The position numbers and the translations under genes are program-made. From positions 62,001 to 126,000 of the forward strand of contig JAUVXV010000011.1 in NCBI GenBank assembly GCA_030603365.1: a stretch of DNA of 64,000 nt, read 5' to 3'. Below the pieces are notes generated by a model. It worked only from the letters and a program-made list of their open reading frames with translations, did not search any database and was not told where the DNA came from. This document shows positions 34,952 through 44,114 of this stretch, in pieces; within the stretch, counting starts at the first letter, position 1, and every line of letters begins with the position of its first letter. The stretch is from Candidatus Heimdallarchaeota archaeon. Lineage in GTDB: Archaea; Asgardarchaeota; Heimdallarchaeia; Heimdallarchaeales; Heimdallarchaeaceae.

Positions 34952-36502
34952 TCAAGCTTCATCATTTGCATTCTTTAACCAGAAGTAATCTTCCCCTCTC
35001 TTGCTTACTTTGTCTTCTTCACAAAGTTTAGCTAAAATAACGTCTGCAACATTTCTTGCCAGACATTCCCATTCAAATTGGGCTAATGAGTGAATTTCTT
35101 GCATGATAGAGTCTCGAGATGTAATTCCTGATTTCAGCTGTTCAATAGCAGTTTTTTCGTATTTAGAAAAGTGTAGTAAGTTAAATGAAATGATAGATTT
35201 TAAATCTGTAATAAAGTCTCTATGACCAGTTAATGCATATTTGACTTTGAATTTTGAAATTCGATTATAACTTTGTATTAAATCAGAATAAGCTCCGGGA
35301 TATTGAGCAATTGAGCTAATCATATCTTTATGAAATAGACTACTAGCAAAGAGTACTCCTCTGGGATCCCAAAAACCTATTTGACCTTCAGTATAGCCTG
35401 GAAGATTTACAGTTTCTAGTTCCCATTTACTTAGTCCTAAAGGTGTATAAGATCCTAAGTCCATCTTGGTTCCATCTTCTAGATAAGAATTGAAAATAAA
35501 ATCATCATCTACAAGATCTTCTGCAGTCTTTTTTGATGCGAAAATTGGTAAGTTATATTCATCTTTAAAATGAAGAGCTTGGTTAACGTGATCAGCATAT
35601 GAATTAGTAAGCAGTATCCCTTCCATTTTGTCAATGTTCTTTTCAATATATTCTATAATAGGAGAGATATTTTTCTTAACAGTTGATCCCGGATCAATAA
35701 TATACCGTTTTTGATTTCCTACGATATAGATATTAGATTCACTAAAAGGTTTTGGAGTATGTGCTGGGGTCTTAAATGTCCAAATATAGGGAAGAAAACC
35801 TGTTTCTTTGAAAGTTATAAGAGATTTTTTAGCTTCAAGCTCTCTTGCAGTATCGACGAGTTTCTTTTTTTCTTCATGTAGTTTGTACATTATTGTAGTA
35901 GTTGCATTATCGAATACATCTTTCATCTTTTCATAATCGTTGATAATCTTGGATGGTTCAAACCACTTACCTTGGATTTCCGGAGTTTGGTTTTTACCTA
36001 TAAGAAACTCTGAATACTGTGAGAGTCTAGTAGAGTCTCTTAAACCAGTTGCAGGAGAGATAAACAGATAGTAATTAGGATACAAAGTTCTTTCATCCAT
36101 TAATAATCGTTGAAATCCACACGGAACCATTGAATGAAAGAGAACATTAAGATAAGTGGGGTCCATTTCTAAAATTTGTTGACGGAAATCGAGTGATGCT
36201 GAAATAGAACTGTTAAGCTCAGGATCAATAATTAAATTGCGTTCTAGTAGTAGTCTTAAGGCTACAATTTTGTCTCGCATGTGTTCGGAGATATCACCAT
36301 GTTTCTCATGTAACTCATTGTATAAGACCTCATCTTTTGCAGTTAAGATAGAAGCAATAGGAGTCCATGATGAAGGAAATTTAGGAATATTTTTTCCTCT
36401 CCTAATTAAGTAAAAATTATATTTTCCTTTATCTATGCGGAAAACAAAAACTACAACAGCTCTAAGTTCCTTCATTCTTTCAAGCAAGCAGTTGTTAATC
36501 AT
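34952..36502 (-). CDS. Nudix-like / metallo-beta-lactamase-like fusion, degenerate at both sites
   Basis: Protein of 516 residues. Residues 10-100 look like a Nudix fold (AVVVFVFRIDKGKYNFYLIRRG) but the box is lost (ALRLLLERNLII in place of REUxEExGU). Residues about 240-460 look like a metallo-beta-lactamase fold as in LACTB2: YIIDPGST, then LLTNSYADHVNQA where HxHxDH has become NSYADH, then NLPGYTEGQIGFWDP where the usual PGHTPG His is Tyr370, and TGHRDF. Three of the zinc ligands are thus missing. The C-terminal 90 residues are a winged-helix-like tail, as in LACTB2. It stands 40 bases downstream of guaB on the same strand. Probably a binding or structural protein rather than an enzyme. 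Confidence 0.72.
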   Translation of the reverse strand: MINNCLLERMKELRAVVVFVFRIDKGKYNFYLIRRGKNIPKFPSSWTPIASILTAKDEVLYNELHEKHGDISEHMRDKIVALRLLLERNLIIDPELNSSISASLDFRQQILEMDPTYLNVLFHSMVPCGFQRLLMDERTLYPNYYLFISPATGLRDSTRLSQYSEFLIGKNQTPEIQGKWFEPSKIINDYEKMKDVFDNATTTIMYKLHEEKKKLVDTARELEAKKSLITFKETGFLPYIWTFKTPAHTPKPFSESNIYIVGNQKRYIIDPGSTVKKNISPIIEYIEKNIDKMEGILLTNSYADHVNQALHFKDEYNLPIFASKKTAEDLVDDDFIFNSYLEDGTKMDLGSYTPLGLSKWELETVNLPGYTEGQIGFWDPRGVLFASSLFHKDMISSIAQYPGAYSDLIQSYNRISKFKVKYALTGHRDFITDLKSIISFNLLHFSKYEKTAIEQLKSGITSRDSIMQEIHSLAQFEWECLARNVADVILAKLCEEDKVSKRGEDYFWLKNANDEA

Positions 36503-36542
36503 TATTTAACTACTGCTCTCCAAAATCGAGTAACAAGGAAAA

Positions 36543-37970
36543 TCAAATACGTTCAACATCGTGAGAAGCTGATTCAGTCCTACCTGCAGCAGTGATTTGG
36601 ATAAACTCAGCGTTAGTTTGCATCTCTTTAAGTGTAGTTGCACCGCAGTAAGAGATACCACTACGTAAACCACCAATGAGTTGTTGGAGAACATCTACAG
36701 CAGACCCTCTATAAGGAACAACAGCTTCTACACCTTCTGGTACCACACTTCCCATATCAAGCTCATCAAAAGAACCCTTCTTTTCTCTTGCTTCTCGACC
36801 GAGTGTAGCTCCAAGACTAGCCATACCACGAACAACTTTGTAGCTTCGACCACCTCTCAAGACAGAAGTACCAGGACTCTCCTCTGTTCCAGCTAATATA
36901 CCACCCAACATAACTGTTGAAGCTCCAGCTGCTAATGCTTTAGTAAGATCTCCGCTGTTTCTAACTCCCCCATCAGCAATAATAGGAACACCATATTCAT
37001 TGGCAACAGCTGCACAATCCATGATAGCAGTAAATTGAGGAACTCCACTTCCAGTGACAATTCTTGTTATGCATATCGATCCAGGACCCACACCTGTCTT
37101 AATAGCATCACATCCTGCTTCGATTAGATCTTTTGTACCAGGTCCAGTAGCAACATTTCCAGCAATTAGTTCTACATCACCAAAGTTTTTTCTTATTTCC
37201 TTCACGGTGTTTATTGCCAAATCGGAGTGTCCGTGAGCGATATCTATTACTAAAACATCTGCATCAACATTGATCAATTGTTCAGCTCTTTGAAGGTAAT
37301 CTCCCCTTACACCTATGGCTGCTCCAACTAGAAGTCTACCTTTGGAATCTTTAGAAGAATCAGGAAGAACTTTGCTCTTGATGATATCTTTAGAAGTGAT
37401 GAGACCACTTAATTTCCCTGTTTCATCTATTAAAGGAAGTTTTTCTATTCTGTTCTTTTGGAGAATGTCCTTAGCTTCTTCAATTGAAATATCTGGGTGT
37501 GCGGTTACTAATTCTTTAGACATAAGTTCTGAAATTTTTACCTTACCATTTTCCTCAAACATAATATCTCTAGTAGTAAGTATACCAACTAATTTCTCTT
37601 TATTGTCAGTAACCAATATTCCAGATATGCCTTTGTCATCCATCATAGATTTGGCATCATCTAGAGTATTGGAAGGGATGAGACAATAAGGGTGATCAAT
37701 ACGAATCATTTCTGAGCGTTTTACCTTAATAACTTCAGAAACTTGATCTTCAACAGACATAAATCTGTGAATTATTCCTATTGCTCCTAATTGAGCCATA
37801 ACAATGCTCATCTTACTCTCACAAACAGTGTCCATATTGGAAGCAACAATAGGAACGTTAAGTTTGATATTTCTGGACAAGTTTGTAGAAGTATTTACAT
37901 CTTTTCTCGAAAAAACAGAAGATCTCTTCGGTACAAGAAGCACATCATCGAATGTTAAACCTTTACGCAT
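36543..37970 (-). CDS. guaB: Inosine-5'-monophosphate dehydrogenase
   Basis: From the ATG at 37970 ([15 protein letters not shown], the family start) the protein has 475 residues. It has the TIM barrel split by a CBS pair ([34 protein letters not shown]), the catalytic cysteine loop [13 protein letters not shown], the substrate loop [19 protein letters not shown] and the flap MASLGATLG. It oxidises IMP to XMP with NAD, the first step to GMP. TTTTTATAC near 38000-38010 is a plausible TATA box on this strand. The seven residues ahead of the ATG in the open frame are not part of the family. Confidence 0.97.
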   Translation of the reverse strand: MRKGLTFDDVLLVPKRSSVFSRKDVNTSTNLSRNIKLNVPIVASNMDTVCESKMSIVMAQLGAIGIIHRFMSVEDQVSEVIKVKRSEMIRIDHPYCLIPSNTLDDAKSMMDDKGISGILVTDNKEKLVGILTTRDIMFEENGKVKISELMSKELVTAHPDISIEEAKDILQKNRIEKLPLIDETGKLSGLITSKDIIKSKVLPDSSKDSKGRLLVGAAIGVRGDYLQRAEQLINVDADVLVIDIAHGHSDLAINTVKEIRKNFGDVELIAGNVATGPGTKDLIEAGCDAIKTGVGPGSICITRIVTGSGVPQFTAIMDCAAVANEYGVPIIADGGVRNSGDLTKALAAGASTVMLGGILAGTEESPGTSVLRGGRSYKVVRGMASLGATLGREAREKKGSFDELDMGSVVPEGVEAVVPYRGSAVDVLQQLIGGLRSGISYCGATTLKEMQTNAEFIQITAAGRTESASHDVERI

Positions 37971-38145
37971 AATCTCAATCCAATGGAACAAAGTTTTAGT
38001 GTATAAAAATATTGTTTACCAAGTTTGAAATATTGCAAATTGATGTAAAATGACAATACGCTAATAATAGTCTCTCAATGATGCTTATTAAAATAATTAA
38101 AGGTTAAATTTTTATAGAAGAATTAGGAAAAGTGAATTGATTAAG

Positions 38146-39021
38146 ATGAGTCAAGTTTACAATTTACCTCCATTTGAGGATGCAAAAAAAAGAATTTCTG
38201 AAAGTTCGCATAAACTTTACCAGTACATAATTTGGTCAGTAATCATTGCTGTTATTTTAGTCGTTGGACTTGCGATAACCCTAATAGTGGTTTTAGGTTT
38301 AGGTATAGAAGACCTTGATATATCAAATTACTATGATTTTGGAGAACAACTTATTGCTAACGGGTTATTTACTACAGGACTTATTGCAGCAATATTTCTG
38401 ATAATTGCTCTTATTGCTTTGATAGTTATTTTGATTATGTCATACATCCAATATTACAGATTAGGATCATCTTTTAGCAAGTTACATGATGCTGAAAGAA
38501 CATTAGAGACAACTAAATATATTAGTTATGGATTTTATGGATACATTATTGCAATCATAGCAGGAATATTCGTACCAGGTGTAGGAGGAACTGTAGTTTC
38601 AATTTTAGGTAATGCTTCTCTAGCAGTTGCAGCCTATTTAATTTACAAACTATTCGTAGAATACAAAAGACTTGGTAGATTTAGTGGAAAAACTTCTATG
38701 TTGCTCTTCATCGGTTTAGCAGTAAATGTAGCAGCAGAAATAGCAGCAACCTTTACTACATATGGTCCTTTCGGAAGTCTGATAGGTTTTGTTCTAATAT
38801 TAATAGGGTTTAGAGATCTTAGTAGAGACATAAAACTAGTAGTAGCGCCCGGTGGTCAGCAAATGAAGACTGAAGCACCTCCTGCTGATGGTTATAGACC
38901 TGCACAACCTGCAACAGCAACCGTTCAACCAGTCAAAGATCAAATTCGTTTCTGCTCAAGTTGCGGTGCAAAGATTACAGCTGTTGGAAAGTTCTGTCAA
39001 AACTGTGGTGCGAACTTCTAA
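38146..39021 (+). CDS. Six-helix membrane protein (DUF996-like) with C-terminal zinc ribbon
   Basis: From the ATG at 38146 the protein has 291 residues (a TTG nine bases earlier is also in frame). About six membrane helices fill residues 25-225, with IMSYIQYYRLGSSF and TKYISYGFYGYIIAIIAGI recalling DUF996. A polar Pro/Ala/Gln linker (PADGYRPAQPATATVQP) leads to the zinc ribbon CSSCG...CQNCG at the end. It is similar in layout to the protein at 52600. Function unknown. It is divergent from guaB. Confidence 0.7.
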   Translation: MSQVYNLPPFEDAKKRISESSHKLYQYIIWSVIIAVILVVGLAITLIVVLGLGIEDLDISNYYDFGEQLIANGLFTTGLIAAIFLIIALIALIVILIMSYIQYYRLGSSFSKLHDAERTLETTKYISYGFYGYIIAIIAGIFVPGVGGTVVSILGNASLAVAAYLIYKLFVEYKRLGRFSGKTSMLLFIGLAVNVAAEIAATFTTYGPFGSLIGFVLILIGFRDLSRDIKLVVAPGGQQMKTEAPPADGYRPAQPATATVQPVKDQIRFCSSCGAKITAVGKFCQNCGANF

Positions 39022-39121
39022 TTTCTTCTTTTCTCTTTTTTTTTATTATTCAGAGTATTTTTATGTAAAAATTACCGTGTTTCACAAGTACATTTTTATT
39101 TTAGCAAAATTTCTCTAATTT

Positions 39122-40033
39122 ATGACAATTCGAATTGTAACTGACAGTACCTCAGATATTCCTTGGGATTTTGCCAAGAAAAATAACATTGAGGTTGTCT
39201 CTCTATACATGATTGTTCATGAAGAAACTTTGGTAGAAGACGAGAATTTTGACAAAGATAGTTATTACAAACTTTTTGAAGAAGAAAAAGCATTTCTCCA
39301 TATTCCAAAATTAAATCTGTACTCTTTTGTACCAAAAACATCCCAACCCAATCCAAATGATTATTTTCAAGCATACCAGAAGCAAATAGACGCTGGAGCT
39401 ACTGAACTAATTGTAATCTGTGTTACTGCAGGATTAAGTGGTTCAATAAATAGTGCAAGATTGGGAGCAAAACAGTTAGCAAGGAAGAATAAAGATGTAA
39501 AAGTTCACATCATTGATGCTAAATCAGCTTCTTATCCAGAAGTCATCTTGATTAGGATGGCTTTGAATCTTATCAAGAAAGGTTACGAAGGTGAAAAAAT
39601 CACTGAAATTTTACATGAACAAGCATTGAAGATAAAGACTATAATTCTACTCCCAACCTTAAGATATCTTTGGAAGGGTGGAAGATTAAAAACAACCAAA
39701 TTTATACTAGGAACAATGCTTCGTAAGAAACCAATAGTCACTATGAATGCAGAAGGTTTTGTGGAAACAGCTGGTTCAGCTACGGAAGTTGAGGAAGGAT
39801 TAGTAGAATCACTTCGATTAAACACTGAAGATTTTTCTAAAGATCCTAAAGCATTTTCTATCGTCTATGGAAGTAGAAAAGATTATGCTGAGAGGATGGC
39901 TGAAATAGTTTTAGAGAAATACCCTAAAATGAAAATTGAAATAGCTCAAAGTGGAGGATCAGTACTTTCTCATTTAGGACCCGAATCTATTGGTCTCATC
40001 GGTGATTACACAGACGATGAGTATTGGGATTAA
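39122..40033 (+). CDS. DegV family fatty-acid-binding protein
   Basis: Protein of 303 residues. The DegV signature is clear: IRIVTDSTSDIPWDFAKK at the start, FVPKTSQPNPNDYF, ICVTAGLSGSINSARLG, HIIDAKSASYP, LRYLWKGGRLKTTKF and the late GPESIGLIGDY. DegV proteins bind a single fatty acid between two domains; in bacteria the FakB form hands it to the kinase FakA. No FakA-like gene is in the window. The ATG at 39122 is close to the likely transcription start, with A/T-rich boxes near 39090-39105. Confidence 0.94.
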   Translation: MTIRIVTDSTSDIPWDFAKKNNIEVVSLYMIVHEETLVEDENFDKDSYYKLFEEEKAFLHIPKLNLYSFVPKTSQPNPNDYFQAYQKQIDAGATELIVICVTAGLSGSINSARLGAKQLARKNKDVKVHIIDAKSASYPEVILIRMALNLIKKGYEGEKITEILHEQALKIKTIILLPTLRYLWKGGRLKTTKFILGTMLRKKPIVTMNAEGFVETAGSATEVEEGLVESLRLNTEDFSKDPKAFSIVYGSRKDYAERMAEIVLEKYPKMKIEIAQSGGSVLSHLGPESIGLIGDYTDDEYWD

Positions 40034-40056
40034 AGAAGAAGTAGAGTATTTTAATT

Positions 40057-41100
40057 CTATCTTTTTCTCCTTCTTATTTTCAAGATTAGTGGTAAAGCGA
40101 ATGCTGTAAGAGTTATAAGTATAAATTCAATAGAAAGATTATTTGTCGTAGGTGAGGTAGGATAGGTGGGAGGGTCTGTACATTCAAAGCTTCTGTTTAG
40201 AGGATACATATCGAAAGAATCTGCAGTCCCATCAAGCTCATAAATACAATTTTGTTCAATATCAGACCAGTAATTTCCATATTGAGATACAATTTCAAAC
40301 CAGGTGTTATTTTCACCACTATCATATGCTTGTGCTTCAAAAAGTCCCGCATTATCAACAAAATTATTGAAAAATACCAGTACATCGTAAGTATTAGAAG
40401 AAAGAAACACTCCGTAAACTATATTTTCTTCTAGAAGATTAAATTTAATCACACTAGTATGTGTATAATGAAACTTTATTCCATCCATCAAGTTCCTAAA
40501 AATAGTATTGTTTTCAAGAGTAATCCATTGACAATTATAGCAATCTATTCCCCAAAAAAAACTGTTCGCAATGTAGTTGTTGGAAATATCTAATCCATAA
40601 GAATTGAAGGCATAAATCCCTCTTGTATTGAAAATAAAGGTATTATTGACAATATCCATGAATCCACAGCGATTAAGATAAAGACCAAAATAATTTGCTT
40701 CACAAGTGTTATTTATTACAGAAGCTAGATCATCAGCATCTTCAAGGTATATTGCATAGGTGGATGTATTGTAATATAAACTAATGTAACAGTTTCTGAT
40801 TATATAAAAAACGCTAATACAACAAATCTTGATTCCATATTCTGATTCACCAGTTATGCTATAATTTTCAATGGTGTAAGGATTAGTTGAAGAACCGTTT
40901 CCAGAAAAACCATAAGTGACAAAATCATCATTGGAATTGATAATAATAGGATCATGTTCAACATAATTTATATTCAAGATTTCTTTTGTAACTTCGCTAC
41001 TATCAGATGCTAAAGAGTTGTATGAATTTAGATTAAAATATGATAACACAATTAGACCGATACACAAAACAAGGAAAACATTTCGTTTTATTTTACCCAT
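40057..41100 (-). CDS. NosD-like beta-helix surface protein, shorter
   Basis: Protein of 347 residues with the same plan as the protein at 30761: signal peptide (about 5-31), VTYGFSGNGSSTNPYTIENYSI, beta-helix coils with IVNNTFIFNTRGIYA, LDISNNYIANSFFWG and LENNTIFRNLMDGIKF, the terminal coil NNFVDNAG, GNYWSDIEQN, a Thr/Pro linker and one helix ending IRRRKR. It should be surface-displayed and anchored at its C-terminus. It has about half the number of coils of its paralog. Ligand or activity unknown. Confidence 0.83.
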   Translation of the reverse strand: MGKIKRNVFLVLCIGLIVLSYFNLNSYNSLASDSSEVTKEILNINYVEHDPIIINSNDDFVTYGFSGNGSSTNPYTIENYSITGESEYGIKICCISVFYIIRNCYISLYYNTSTYAIYLEDADDLASVINNTCEANYFGLYLNRCGFMDIVNNTFIFNTRGIYAFNSYGLDISNNYIANSFFWGIDCYNCQWITLENNTIFRNLMDGIKFHYTHTSVIKFNLLEENIVYGVFLSSNTYDVLVFFNNFVDNAGLFEAQAYDSGENNTWFEIVSQYGNYWSDIEQNCIYELDGTADSFDMYPLNRSFECTDPPTYPTSPTTNNLSIEFILITLTAFALPLILKIRRRKR

Positions 41101-41146
41101 TACTACACCTTAGAATAACAATCTACAACAGCTATAAAAATATAGA

Positions 41147-41198
41147 GAAAAAAAAGTGAGCAAGCTAACTTCTTCATCAGTTGGTTAGTTAACTCACT
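41147..41198 (-). terminator. Hairpin with T-run, possible terminator downstream of the LRR gene
   Basis: On the minus strand an inverted repeat (41155-41160 with 41193-41198, AGTGAG/CTCACT; and 41165-41169 with 41184-41188, CTAAC/GTTAG) is followed at once by eight T. This looks like an intrinsic terminator. It lies about 350 bases after the LRR gene stop and just ahead of the next gene's promoter. Confidence 0.4.
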
Positions 41199-41219
41199 TT
41201 CTGTAAAAGAAATGGAGAA

Positions 41220-41400
41220 GACTTAAGATGGAAAAGAGTTTTAAACAAAAAGAGAAAAGTTGACTGCTATGGGGAAAGAAGAGGAAGAACCTGCTTTGGA
41301 AGAATTGCTGAAAAAACTCTGAAGAAGCTAGAAGAACAAGGGAGATATCCAAGGGTATGGAAATAGCACAGAGCAAGAACTAGAACATTCGTGGGAAGTA
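41220..41400 (+). pseudogene. Relic of a short acidic coding sequence
   Basis: A plus frame reads MGKEEEEPALEELLKKL then a stop; further fragments in other frames (KKLEEQGRYPRVWK, RTREISKGMEIAQSKN) follow. The first part matches, base for base over most of about 60 positions, the leader regions of the two duplicated TPR genes (58155-58220 and 60835-60880). It looks like a decayed dispersed sequence. Confidence 0.35.
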
Positions 41401-41553
41401 TTACTAAAATGCAAGTTACGCTACCGGAAAATAACCAAAACCATATTTAAACTCGAGAATCATATATAAATGTAAGAAAAAAACAAAAGATTAAATTCTG
41501 TCTTATTCGTTATATCAACATTCTATTGGATGGGTCTGAAGAATCAGCTTTAA

Positions 41554-42915
41554 TTATGAATATTGAATTCTACAGCCATTTCTTCTAAGGTATTCGAAAT
41601 GATCTACTAAAGTATTAGAGTAATCAGTAACCCCACAGTTTTTCAAATAAAGGATTTTTAATGAAGTGAGTTTCTCAAAAGTTATAGGGAGTTTTGATAT
41701 ATTATTATTACCAATATATAACTCTATCAAGGAAGATAAGTTTCCGATAGTTGCAGGTAGACGAACTAATTTGTTATTATCTACATATAAGACTTGTAAA
41801 GAAGTTAAATTACCCAAAGATTGAGGAAGTTGAGAGATTTCGTTATCAGAAACCATAAGATTCTCTAATGAGCTTAATTTACCTATTGAATCTGGAATTG
41901 TCGACAATCTATTGTCATAAATTAACAACTCTCTAAGTGAACTTAGTTTTACTATAGAATCAGGAATTGAAGTTAATTTATTCTTTCTAAGATTAAGTTC
42001 CTCAAGAGAAGTTAAATTTGCGATAGAATCAGGTATTCGTGTTAAATAATTATTGTCAAAATGTAGTTCTTTTAGTGTTTTAATTTCCATAATAATTTTT
42101 GGAAAAACTGAAAATTGATTATAACTCAAATAAAGTTTTTCGAGATTTGGAAGATTGGATGGAAGACTATCAAGTTTGTTAAAAGCCAGACTTAGTTCTT
42201 TTAATTTAGTTAAGTTTTCAATTGATTGTGGCAATTTTGTTAGATTGTTATTATAATAGTATAGTTGTTCAAGATTGATTAAATTCTCTATTGATTTTGG
42301 CAAATTTCCAAAACTAGTCCCTCCTATAACTAGCGCTTTTAACCAAGTCATCTCTGTAATAAAATCAGGAAATTTCTTTGTAGGATAGAGAGTCAACTGA
42401 AGCTTTCCTAAAGACGTTAATTTTTTTATTGAATCTGAGAAGTTTATGTATTCTTCACTCCCGATCTCTAAAGATTTTAACCAAGACATCTCAGCTATTA
42501 TTTCAGGGAATTTTTCTATAGGATTATTGTAGAGAGTTAGGTCTTCTAAAGAAGTCAAATTTTTTATTGAATCGGGGAGAATTGAAATGTTATTGGAATT
42601 TAAAATTAAAGTCTTAAGAGTTGTTATTTCAGTGATTAATCCAGGAAGCAATGTAAATTGATTATTTGATAAATCAAGAGTCCTTAAGAATTTAAAATTC
42701 TTAAATTCTGGAGGTAATTGTTTTAGGTTTTCATGGCACAGACTTAATTCTACTACATGATTATCTTCTGCAATAAAACCTGAATTAATCGTACTTAATT
42801 TATCTACAGAATCTAATGTGTGACCAAGCTGGTTTTCCAATAATTGCATTACCTCATGGTCTGAACTAATTAATGGAGTTTCATGATAAATAATTGTAGA
42901 TTCATCATCAGTCAT
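41554..42915 (-). CDS. Leucine-rich repeat protein
   Basis: Protein of 453 residues. After about 65 residues without repeats it has some fifteen LRR units of about 23 residues, such as LRTLDLSNNQFTLLPGLI, SLRELLIYDNRLSTIPDSI, SLENLMVSDNEISQLPQSL and SLIELYIGNNNISKLPITF, with the xxIPxSIxxLxSLexL wording of the plant and Roco (PIRL) type. No signal peptide, membrane helix or kinase or GTPase domain is attached. It is probably a cytoplasmic protein-binding horseshoe. Its promoter is near 42930. Binding partner unknown; small GTPases are a frequent LRR partner in eukaryotes. Confidence 0.9.
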   Translation of the reverse strand: MTDDESTIIYHETPLISSDHEVMQLLENQLGHTLDSVDKLSTINSGFIAEDNHVVELSLCHENLKQLPPEFKNFKFLRTLDLSNNQFTLLPGLITEITTLKTLILNSNNISILPDSIKNLTSLEDLTLYNNPIEKFPEIIAEMSWLKSLEIGSEEYINFSDSIKKLTSLGKLQLTLYPTKKFPDFITEMTWLKALVIGGTSFGNLPKSIENLINLEQLYYYNNNLTKLPQSIENLTKLKELSLAFNKLDSLPSNLPNLEKLYLSYNQFSVFPKIIMEIKTLKELHFDNNYLTRIPDSIANLTSLEELNLRKNKLTSIPDSIVKLSSLRELLIYDNRLSTIPDSIGKLSSLENLMVSDNEISQLPQSLGNLTSLQVLYVDNNKLVRLPATIGNLSSLIELYIGNNNISKLPITFEKLTSLKILYLKNCGVTDYSNTLVDHFEYLRRNGCRIQYS

Positions 42916-43067
42916 ATAGTTGAAATTTCATTTTATCTATTAAAGTTTTATTGATTATTTTGAAACAGAATTTAGAATTTAAAGTAATTCAATCAGAAGT
43001 ATATTTGGTGATGGAATTAACTGAATTATTGTCATGGAAATGTAAAAAGAAATAAAAGAAGAAGAAA

Positions 43068-44021
43068 TTAGTAAGAAATACCTAGTTTCTTACTTACACC
43101 GTCTAACATTTCTATAACCATTTTGTCAAATGGAAACTCAGGATCCCAACCCCATTCTTCACGAGCAACACTATCATCAAGACTTTGTGGCCATGAACGA
43201 GCAATTGCGTCACGGAAGTCAGGTTTGTAGGTGATTTCAAAGTCTGATATATATTCCTTGATTGCATTTGCCAGTTCTTCTGGAGTGAAACTCATTCCAG
43301 TTACATTGTATGCTCGGTGTTGAAGTTTATCCTCGGGAGCTTCAATTAAATCGAAAGTAGATTTGAGACAATCAGACATCATCATCATAGGTAGTCTCAC
43401 GTCGCTTCCTAAGAAACATTCATACTTCTTGTTCTTTAGTGCTTCATAAAAAATCCAAATTGCATAATCTGTAGTTCCACCACCCGGTTCTTCGGGGCTT
43501 AGAACACCAGGATATCGTAAGCTTCTGAAATTTAAGTCATACTTCTGGTTATAGTAATTACCCATGAGTTCAACATAAACTTTGGAAATACCATAGATAC
43601 TAGTTGGTTCCATTATTGTAGTATTTGGAGTATTCACTAATGGTGTAGTTGGTCCAAATGCAGCAATAGATGAAGGTGCAAACAGCTGTTCTAAATTTAA
43701 TTCTCTAGTTGCTTCTAATGCATTGTAAAATCCTTCAAAATTGATTGAATGAGCTAATTGAGGATTTCTTTCTCCAGTAGCTGATAAAACGGAAGCATTG
43801 TGTATAAGAACATCAACATCATATTCGACTAATAAACTTCTAAGACCATACTGATCTCTTATATCAAGCCGTCTATAAATTACATCTAATTCCTTGAAAA
43901 CAGGATTAATTTTCTTTCTTCCAGTTGCAATAACATTTTCTTTTCCATATCGTTTTAACATGGCTGGAATAAGATCCATGCCTATTTGTCCATACGAACC
44001 AGTGACAAGATATCTTTTCAT
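43068..44021 (-). CDS. tdh: L-threonine 3-dehydrogenase, SDR (epimerase-like) type
   Basis: Protein of 317 residues in the extended short-chain dehydrogenase fold. It has the NAD loop VTGSYGQIG (6-14), the catalytic YGISK (Tyr143, Lys147) and the subgroup sequence SLRYPGVLSPEEPGGGTTDYA, LPMMMMSDCL, YNVTGMSFTPEELA and RSWPQSLDDSVAREEWGW, which mark threonine dehydrogenase rather than sugar epimerase. It oxidises threonine to 2-amino-3-ketobutyrate, which a CoA ligase (kbl) would split to glycine and acetyl-CoA. No kbl is in the window. A single gene in the cytoplasm. Confidence 0.92.
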   Translation of the reverse strand: MKRYLVTGSYGQIGMDLIPAMLKRYGKENVIATGRKKINPVFKELDVIYRRLDIRDQYGLRSLLVEYDVDVLIHNASVLSATGERNPQLAHSINFEGFYNALEATRELNLEQLFAPSSIAAFGPTTPLVNTPNTTIMEPTSIYGISKVYVELMGNYYNQKYDLNFRSLRYPGVLSPEEPGGGTTDYAIWIFYEALKNKKYECFLGSDVRLPMMMMSDCLKSTFDLIEAPEDKLQHRAYNVTGMSFTPEELANAIKEYISDFEITYKPDFRDAIARSWPQSLDDSVAREEWGWDPEFPFDKMVIEMLDGVSKKLGISY

Positions 44022-44114
44022 AGAAAACAGAGAAAAAGGTAATTTTAAAAATTTATTGCAATGGTATTAGAAATTAAGGTTCAGAAAAAACAAAAAAGAA
44101 AAAAAGTGAAGAGA

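Larger units (their letters stand above)
41101..41553. other. Intergenic region with hairpin and gene relic
   Basis: About 450 bases between two minus-strand genes. It holds the promoter of the beta-helix gene (TATA-like CTATAAAAATATAG near 41131-41145), a hairpin with T-run on the minus strand, and a short plus-strand coding relic related to sequences upstream of the TPR genes. The last 130 bases, before the LRR gene, show nothing I can name. Confidence 0.5.

Noticed and set aside
41194..41376. Minus-strand 60-residue hydrophobic frame
   Set aside because: It is antisense to the acidic coding relic and overlaps the hairpin; no promoter or relative supports it.
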